A stretch of 64,000 bases of DNA from Catenulispora sp. EB89 (lineage in GTDB: Bacteria; Actinomycetota; Actinomycetes; Streptomycetales; Catenulisporaceae): positions 248,001 to 312,000 of the forward strand of contig NZ_JBGCCU010000003.1 in the NCBI RefSeq assembly GCF_041261445.1. Direction: 5' to 3'. The notes beneath the pieces are model-generated. The model did no database searches. It saw nothing but the letters and a program-made list of their open reading frames with translations, and was not told the DNA's origin. The first letter of the stretch is position 1. Each line of letters opens with the position of its first letter. Both the position numbers and the translations under genes were made by a program. Below are positions 58,204 through 64,000 of the stretch, in pieces.

Positions 58204-61200
58204 ATGTCAAGGTTCAGACATGGTTCTTCCGGCGCAGCCGCACCTCCCCCGGGCATACGCCCGGCGGGTGTGCGGATCAGCTCTCTGACAGGGGTGGTGT
58301 GCGCCGCGCTCGTCGCGGCGCTGGCCCTTCCCGGCGCTCCGCAGGCGGCCGCGGCCACCGGCGACGCCGGCAACGGCAAGGGGCACCACCAGGCTCCGCC
58401 GACGATTCCGGCGGCGGCGCCCCGACCGACGTTGGACAAGAAGGTGCCGCCGGGGGCGGCCGCGACCGGGTCGAGCAGCCCGGCGAGTGCCAAGGGGGCT
58501 GCTGCTGCGCCCAAGGCCGCGCCGGCGAAGACGGCCCCTGATCCGCTGGCGGCGGTGCACAGTGCGGAGACCGCCGATGCCGCCAAGGCCAAGTCCACCG
58601 GCAAGCCGGTGGCGATTCCGGAACTGACGACCGAACGCTCCACGAGTGTGGTCAACCCTGATGGGACCGTGAGCGCCGCGATCTCGCTGGGCCCGCAGCG
58701 CGCGTGGGTGAACAATGCCTGGGCCCCGATCGACACCAGTCTGGCCAAGACCGCGACCGGTTGGTCGCCGAAGGCCGCTCCGGCGCAGATCACCCTGTCC
58801 CCGGGCGGGACCGGGCCGCTGGCCGTGGTCGGTCTGCAGGGCAAGAAGGTCACCGTCACCTGGCCGCTCGGCGCGCTGCCGGCTCCGCAGGTGTCCGGCG
58901 GAAGCGCCGTCTACCCGCAGGTGCTCCCCGGCGTCGATCTGCGGGTCACCGCAGGGCCGGAAGGCATCCGCGAGGTTCTGGTCGTCGCCGACGCCCACGC
59001 CGCGGCCAACCCGGCCCTGCGCACGCTGCGGTTCGGCGTGACCGGCAGCGGCCTGAGCGTCAAAACCGACTCCTCCGGGGCGCTGCTGGCCGTCGATTCC
59101 AAGGGGAAGACCGTCTTCGGTGGGGACGCACCGCAGATGTGGGACTCCTCGACCATCGCCGAGGACCACAAGGCCGTGGCGAACACCACCACCGCCGGCT
59201 CCGATGCCAGCGCACCCGGCATCGCCGACCAGCCCGATCTGGGCTCGAAGACCGCGGTCATGCCGATCCACCTGGCCGGCACGACCGCCGAACTCACCCC
59301 CTCCCAGAGCCTGCTCACCGATCCCGGCACGCACTACCCGGTGTACATCGACCCGACGATCGCGATGCCGACGCTGTACTGCCGCGAGATGTTCGAGGGC
59401 GCGCCGACGATCACCGCCGACTGCGGTGACCCGACCACCAGCGGCAACCTGAACATCATGCGCGCCGGATACGACCCGAACTCCGGCTCGGTGGGCGCGG
59501 TGCGGTCGCTGTTCTCCTTCGACGTCCTCAACGGTCTGACCGGCGACAACCCGTACAACGGCCAGCCCGGCGGCGCCGTCTACGACGACCCCTCCGTTCA
59601 GCCGGGCAACATCCTCAGCGCCAACCTGTCGCTGACCGTCAACAGCGCGCCGAACTGCAACGGCAACCTGTTCGACCTCTACCGCACCGGACCATTCGTC
59701 GGACCGAACTGGAACTCCGACGGCCCGAACTCCGCGGGGGCGTTCGGCAAAGAGGCGATATTCCTCGGCCAGCGTTCGACCAGCTCGTGCAGCCAGGGCG
59801 GGAACATGTCCATCGACGACACCGCCCAGGTGCAGTCGGTGTTCCAGTCCTCCTTCTACGGCGGCGGATCCGGCACCGCCTCGCTCGGCGTGCGCATGGC
59901 CAACGAGGAAGTCGCCGCCAACAACTACTGGTCGTTCTTCTTCACCCGGCCCGGCAACGCCTCGTCCTCGGCCAGTCTGAACGTCACCTACCGGCCCAAC
60001 CCCTACGTGGTCGCGAACAGCCTGACGACCAACCCGCCGATGACCACCTCGGTGTGCCAGCAGGAGCTGGTCAACCCCAGCCAGCCGATCTTCTCCAGCC
60101 CGCCCCCCACGGTCGGCTACATCGGCAAGAACTTCGGCAATCAGGTCCAGCTGTCCGCGCAGCTCGGGGACATCGACGCGAACGGCGTCTACGCGCAGTA
60201 CCAGTTCGCCGACGTCACCTCCGGCAGCGGCAGCAACTCCCTGTTCTTCCCGTCCAGCGGCTGGTACGGCGACTCGGCCCACGGCGCCCAGGCCGCACCC
60301 GGGACCATGCCCATCGCCACCATCACGCAGAACACGACTCCGCTGATCGACGGACACAAGTACCGCTTCGCAGCCTACGTATACGACCCGAACAACGGGG
60401 CCGTCACCGAGCAGAACCCCGCCTGCTACTTCACCGTCGCCTTCAACGCCCCGCAGGCACCGACGATCACCTCGGCACCGGACTTCAGCCCCCTGGGCAC
60501 ACCGGCCAAGTCCGGCATGTACGCCACCATGGCCAGCAGCGCCGGCATCTCGGTCCAGGCCCAGACCGCCGGCGTCAACATCGATCACTTCGAGTACATC
60601 TTCAACAACGACCCCTCGGCGATCCCGGCCACGCCGGCCGGAGCGAACTGCGCCAACTCCGGCAACAGCGGCTGCGTGTCGGCCTCGACCACCGGCACCG
60701 CGCTGGCCGGCAACACCAGCACGGCGACCATCCCGGTCCCGGCCGGAATCACCACCTTCGGCACCAACAGCCTGTGGGTCCGCGCGGTCGACGCCGCCGG
60801 CAACGTCTCTCCCGTCGGCCAGTACGACTTCTACCTGCCCGGCAACCCCACCGCCACGCCGACGCTCGGTGACATCACCGGCGACGGCGTCCCCGACGTG
60901 CTGGCCGTCCAGCCGGTCGACACCACCAAACTCGCCAGCGCCACCAACCCCGAACGCCTGTTGACCTTCCCCGGCAACGCCGACCCCAACGTCACCGGAA
61001 GCGTCAACCAGACCGTCGAAGCCGCCCCACCGACCGCCGCACCCGACGGCGTCACCTGGGCCAACACCCTCATCAGCCACCGCGGAGCCCTGCGCGGCGT
61101 CCCCGTAGACGACCTGTTCGCCTACTCCACCACGAACAAAGCCCTCTACTACTACCTCAACTCCGACATCTTCGGCGGCGTCGTCAAAACCGACATGTTC

Positions 61201-64000
61201 GCCATCAACCAGAAGGTCGTCGTCACCCGACCGCAATGCACACCCGGGCCGACGAACGGCTACTGCGCCAACGGCGCCTACGCTCCCGACTGGTCGAAGG
61301 TCACGCAGATCCTGGCCTTCGGCAACGCGGCCGGCACCAAACCCGGCACCTTCGCCGGACGCACCAACCTCATCACCGTGGAGGATGACGGCAACCACAA
61401 CGCCAACGTCTGGATGTTCTCCGCGGGAGCAGGCCTGGGCCAGTTGGCCAACCCGGTCCTGCTGTCGACCGGCGACACCTCCAAGTTCAACTGGCTCAAC
61501 GCCGACCTGGTCGCGCCCGGCGCCAACCCCGGCCAGACCCTGCCCAACCTGTGGGCCCGCGACCGGTTCACCGGCAATCTCTGGCAGCTCAACAACGCCC
61601 TCAACGCCGCCGGAGTCGAGGACCCGACCAGCCTGGCCAACCAGAGCGCGGCAACCCAGCTCGGCGCCAAGGGTGCCTACGGCATCGACACCTACCCGAC
61701 CCTGTTCGCCGGCGGCCGGCCCAACATCGCCCCCGGCGGCACCCTCGCCGAAAACGGCTACCCCGCGCTGTGGGACGTCCAGAACGACGGACAACTCAAG
61801 TTCCTCCCCGGCGCGGCCGGAGGTCCGATCACCACCACCGGCAACACCTGGCAGACCACGCACACCGCCTGGACCAGTGCCAACGCGATCACCTCGGCCG
61901 ACGGCACCGCCATCACCGCCCCCTCCGGCCCGCTCCTGCTGGGTGAGGGCTACACCAGCGGCAGCCCACAGCTGTGCATGGACCTCCAAAGCGGCGTCGA
62001 CAACCCCAACACCCCGATCTGGACCTGGAACTGCAACGGCCAGAGCGCACAGGGCTGGATCATCAACGGCGACGGCACCATCCGGCTCGGCACCGACACC
62101 ACCAAATGCCTGGAGATCGCCACCAGCGTTCCCCCGTATCAGGTCCTGACCCAAAGCGGCAGCGCGGCCGGCAACTGGGGCGCCAACGCGGGCACCATGG
62201 CCGGAACCCCCGTGCAGCTGAACACCTGCAACGACACCAACGGCCAAGCCGCCGCCAACCAACACTGGATCCTGCGGCCCTCCGCCAACGCCCAGTCGCT
62301 CAACCAAAACGGCTGGTACGACATCTACAACCCCAACTCAGCCCGCTGCCTGGACAACGGATACGACACCACCAACACCAAACAACAGCTGTGGATCTGG
62401 GACTGCCTGGACAACCAAGCCCAGCAGTTCCAGGCACCAGCCGCACCCGGAGGCTGGGACAACGCCAGCGCCGGAGTCCTGGCCTCCTACCCGACCACCC
62501 CACCGAGCACATCGACCACCATCAACGGTGACACCTACTCCCTCGCGGCCACCAAGGTCGGCGACAACTACAGCCTGAACTGGTACATCCCCTACGACGG
62601 CGACTACTTCATCGAATCCACCGTCGGCACCGGACCCGGCAACGGCATCATGCAGGCCAGCATCGACGGCGGCAGCACCCTGCCATACAGCGTCGACAGC
62701 TACACCGCCAACGCCGGCACCGCACCCGCCTACTACGGCGCACAACACCTCACCGCCGGCACCCACACCTTCACGTTCACCGTCACCGGCAAGAACCCCG
62801 CCTCCAGCGGCTACCAACTGGTCCTGACCCACATGAGCCTCGCCCCCGCGCACGGCACGGGACCGGTGAGCGTGCTGAAGACCACTCCGACTCCGACGAA
62901 CGGCGTCGCGCCGCTCGCGGTCAGCCTCGACGCGTCCCAGTCCTACCCGGGCCGCAACGCGATCAGCAGCTACGCCTTCAACTTCGGCGACGGCACCTCG
63001 GTGCCGGCCGGGACCGCCACCACGGCGAGCCACACCTACACCGCGGCCGGAACCTACACGGCCTCCGTCACCGTCACCGACTCCGCGGGGGTCACGACCA
63101 CCGCGACCCAGTCGGTCGTCGTGACCGTCGTGCCGACCGGCCTCACCAGCGCGGACGGCACCACCACCGCGGCGTGCGCCACGACCTCGGCGTCTGCGGC
63201 GACCATGGCCTCGCTCACTCCGACCCTGAGCGCGACCGTCGCCCCGACCCAGGTGGCGCAGTTCGAACTCCGGGACCTCACCGACCCCTCGCTCACCCCG
63301 CCGATCGCCATCGGTGCCGCCGGCTCCAACGGCTCTTCCGGACCGACCTCGAGTACGAAGGCCCCGACGCTGGTCAACGGACACGAGTACGCCTTCGCCG
63401 CACGCGCGAACGACGGATCGGGCAGCATCTCGCCCATCTCGCCGACCTGCTACTTCTGGGCTCTGACCAGCGGGACGCAAGCCACCGCGACGGGTGCGGC
63501 CGGGCTGCCGTTCGACAACACCCTCTACCCAGCGAACAGCCCGCAGACCTGGACCGGACCGCTCACCACCCTCAAGTGGAACAACGGCGACCTCGACGTC
63601 TACCGCAACAGCGACAACGCGCTGATGTGGGGAGCCGGGGTGGCCAACGCGAACAACGTCCTGGCGTTGCAGAACGACGGCAACATCGTCATCTACAGCG
63701 CGCAGCCCAGCATCAGCATCACCGGCTGGCTTTCCGGGACACCGGTGTGGAGCACGAACACCTCCGGGCAGGGCGCCACGTCGGCGTTGCTGGCCGCGGA
63801 CGGCAGTTTCACGGTGCGCAAGGGCACCACGGTGCTGTGGACCGCGCCAATGGCCAGCCATGCCTGGCCGCTCAGCGACGGCCAGGGGCTCACGGCCGCG
63901 GACAACGGCTTCGTCGGGGGCTCCCCGGCGAAACTGGACAACGCCGGCGTGTCGTGGCAGGGCGGCGGCTACGTCGGCTTCGCCGGGACCAACCGGATCG
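58204..64000 (+). CDS. Giant secreted multidomain lectin/carbohydrate-binding protein (3' end beyond window)
   Basis: An open frame of 1932 codons from ATG 58204 (GAGGAG upstream) without a stop. It has a signal peptide, an Ala/Pro-rich region and a sandwich region ('STSVVNPDGTVSAAISLG'). A DNRLRE-like block near 420-600 ('RSLFSFDVLNGL') is followed by an FG-GAP-like Ca site ('LGDITGDGVPDVLAV'). A ricin-B-type lectin runs about 1240-1420, a CBM35/6-like block near 1430-1540, a PKD domain near 1560-1640 ('YAFNFGDGTSVPAG') and a bulb-type lectin near 1780-1870 ('LALQNDGNIVIYS'). It is probably an adhesin or glycan-binding scaffold; its N-terminal region also occurs in actinobacterial Rhs proteins, so a toxin C-terminus beyond the edge is possible. 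Confidence 0.88.
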   Translation, partial: MSRFRHGSSGAAAPPPGIRPAGVRISSLTGVVCAALVAALALPGAPQAAAATGDAGNGKGHHQAPPTIPAAAPRPTLDKKVPPGAAATGSSSPASAKGAAAAPKAAPAKTAPDPLAAVHSAETADAAKAKSTGKPVAIPELTTERSTSVVNPDGTVSAAISLGPQRAWVNNAWAPIDTSLAKTATGWSPKAAPAQITLSPGGTGPLAVVGLQGKKVTVTWPLGALPAPQVSGGSAVYPQVLPGVDLRVTAGPEGIREVLVVADAHAAANPALRTLRFGVTGSGLSVKTDSSGALLAVDSKGKTVFGGDAPQMWDSSTIAEDHKAVANTTTAGSDASAPGIADQPDLGSKTAVMPIHLAGTTAELTPSQSLLTDPGTHYPVYIDPTIAMPTLYCREMFEGAPTITADCGDPTTSGNLNIMRAGYDPNSGSVGAVRSLFSFDVLNGLTGDNPYNGQPGGAVYDDPSVQPGNILSANLSLTVNSAPNCNGNLFDLYRTGPFVGPNWNSDGPNSAGAFGKEAIFLGQRSTSSCSQGGNMSIDDTAQVQSVFQSSFYGGGSGTASLGVRMANEEVAANNYWSFFFTRPGNASSSASLNVTYRPNPYVVANSLTTNPPMTTSVCQQELVNPSQPIFSSPPPTVGYIGKNFGNQVQLSAQLGDIDANGVYAQYQFADVTSGSGSNSLFFPSSGWYGDSAHGAQAAPGTMPIATITQNTTPLIDGHKYRFAAYVYDPNNGAVTEQNPACYFTVAFNAPQAPTITSAPDFSPLGTPAKSGMYATMASSAGISVQAQTAGVNIDHFEYIFNNDPSAIPATPAGANCANSGNSGCVSASTTGTALAGNTSTATIPVPAGITTFGTNSLWVRAVDAAGNVSPVGQYDFYLPGNPTATPTLGDITGDGVPDVLAVQPVDTTKLASATNPERLLTFPGNADPNVTGSVNQTVEAAPPTAAPDGVTWANTLISHRGALRGVPVDDLFAYSTTNKALYYYLNSDIFGGVVKTDMFAINQKVVVTRPQCTPGPTNGYCANGAYAPDWSKVTQILAFGNAAGTKPGTFAGRTNLITVEDDGNHNANVWMFSAGAGLGQLANPVLLSTGDTSKFNWLNADLVAPGANPGQTLPNLWARDRFTGNLWQLNNALNAAGVEDPTSLANQSAATQLGAKGAYGIDTYPTLFAGGRPNIAPGGTLAENGYPALWDVQNDGQLKFLPGAAGGPITTTGNTWQTTHTAWTSANAITSADGTAITAPSGPLLLGEGYTSGSPQLCMDLQSGVDNPNTPIWTWNCNGQSAQGWIINGDGTIRLGTDTTKCLEIATSVPPYQVLTQSGSAAGNWGANAGTMAGTPVQLNTCNDTNGQAAANQHWILRPSANAQSLNQNGWYDIYNPNSARCLDNGYDTTNTKQQLWIWDCLDNQAQQFQAPAAPGGWDNASAGVLASYPTTPPSTSTTINGDTYSLAATKVGDNYSLNWYIPYDGDYFIESTVGTGPGNGIMQASIDGGSTLPYSVDSYTANAGTAPAYYGAQHLTAGTHTFTFTVTGKNPASSGYQLVLTHMSLAPAHGTGPVSVLKTTPTPTNGVAPLAVSLDASQSYPGRNAISSYAFNFGDGTSVPAGTATTASHTYTAAGTYTASVTVTDSAGVTTTATQSVVVTVVPTGLTSADGTTTAACATTSASAATMASLTPTLSATVAPTQVAQFELRDLTDPSLTPPIAIGAAGSNGSSGPTSSTKAPTLVNGHEYAFAARANDGSGSISPISPTCYFWALTSGTQATATGAAGLPFDNTLYPANSPQTWTGPLTTLKWNNGDLDVYRNSDNALMWGAGVANANNVLALQNDGNIVIYSAQPSISITGWLSGTPVWSTNTSGQGATSALLAADGSFTVRKGTTVLWTAPMASHAWPLSDGQGLTAADNGFVGGSPAKLDNAGVSWQGGGYVGFAGTNRI

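Noticed and set aside
58207-62307. Very long minus-strand open frame opposite the lectin gene
   Set aside because: The plus-strand frame has a signal peptide and recognisable domains; the minus-strand translation is low-complexity Gly/Val/Arg.
1-64000. tRNA, rRNA, CRISPR or phage features
   Set aside because: No cloverleaf with TTCRA-like arm, rRNA core sequence, regularly spaced repeats or phage structural genes were recognised by eye.

Overview
The window is very GC-rich DNA from a mycelial-type actinobacterium. The evidence is GC-biased third codon positions, GTG starts, mycothiol enzymes (a mycothione reductase and a maleylpyruvate-isomerase-type protein), two GAF-ANTAR regulators, patatin and PlsC lipid enzymes and many secreted carbohydrate-active proteins. 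A secreted Rhs protein, an exosortase-like gene and many glycosidases would suit Catenulisporales or a relative, but the order is inference. I saw no rRNA, tRNA, CRISPR array or intact insertion sequence.

Layout. 1-3.3 kb: a truncated DUF916-like surface protein, a WxL-like secreted protein and a C-terminally anchored secreted protein, separated by about 1 kb without a convincing gene. 3.5-11.9 kb: a minus-strand envelope glycan cluster (54-aa sorting-signal peptide, exosortase-like protease, GT2 synthase, septum-formation-type lipoprotein, polytopic GT-C-like protein, 63-aa exported peptide, second GT-C enzyme), with a divergent wecB-type UDP-GlcNAc 2-epimerase. 12-18 kb: a secreted 1797-aa Rhs protein with an HExxH metalloprotease tip, followed by a zinc-ribbon immunity candidate. 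18-31.3 kb: secreted hydrolases (type-B carboxylesterase, S8-accessory-like protein, GH87, GH42-like, GH5 with a ricin lectin) and an ECF sigma factor fused through a membrane segment to a GH99/WbsX-like extracellular domain. 31.4-38.4 kb: two giant FtsX-type permeases with a TetR gene and no ATPase gene nearby.

38.7-57.9 kb is mostly housekeeping and stress-type genes: a penicillin-binding protein, an RsbW-like ATPase, an SGNH hydrolase, an operon of KimA-like permease, patatin and PlsC acyltransferase, three paralogues of a small uncharacterised domain, GlsB/YeaQ, PRC-barrel, mycothione reductase, two GAF-ANTAR proteins, an alpha/beta hydrolase, and a divergent zinc alcohol dehydrogenase/TetR pair. 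58.2-64 kb is the start of a secreted protein of at least 1932 residues (ricin lectin, carbohydrate-binding, PKD and bulb-lectin modules) that runs off the window.

The two strongest candidates for something undescribed are (a) the exosortase cluster with its 54-aa putative substrate, and (b) the membrane-tethered sigma factor carrying its own extracellular glycosidase-like domain, next to glycosidase genes. Both are read from sequence; their functions are inference.
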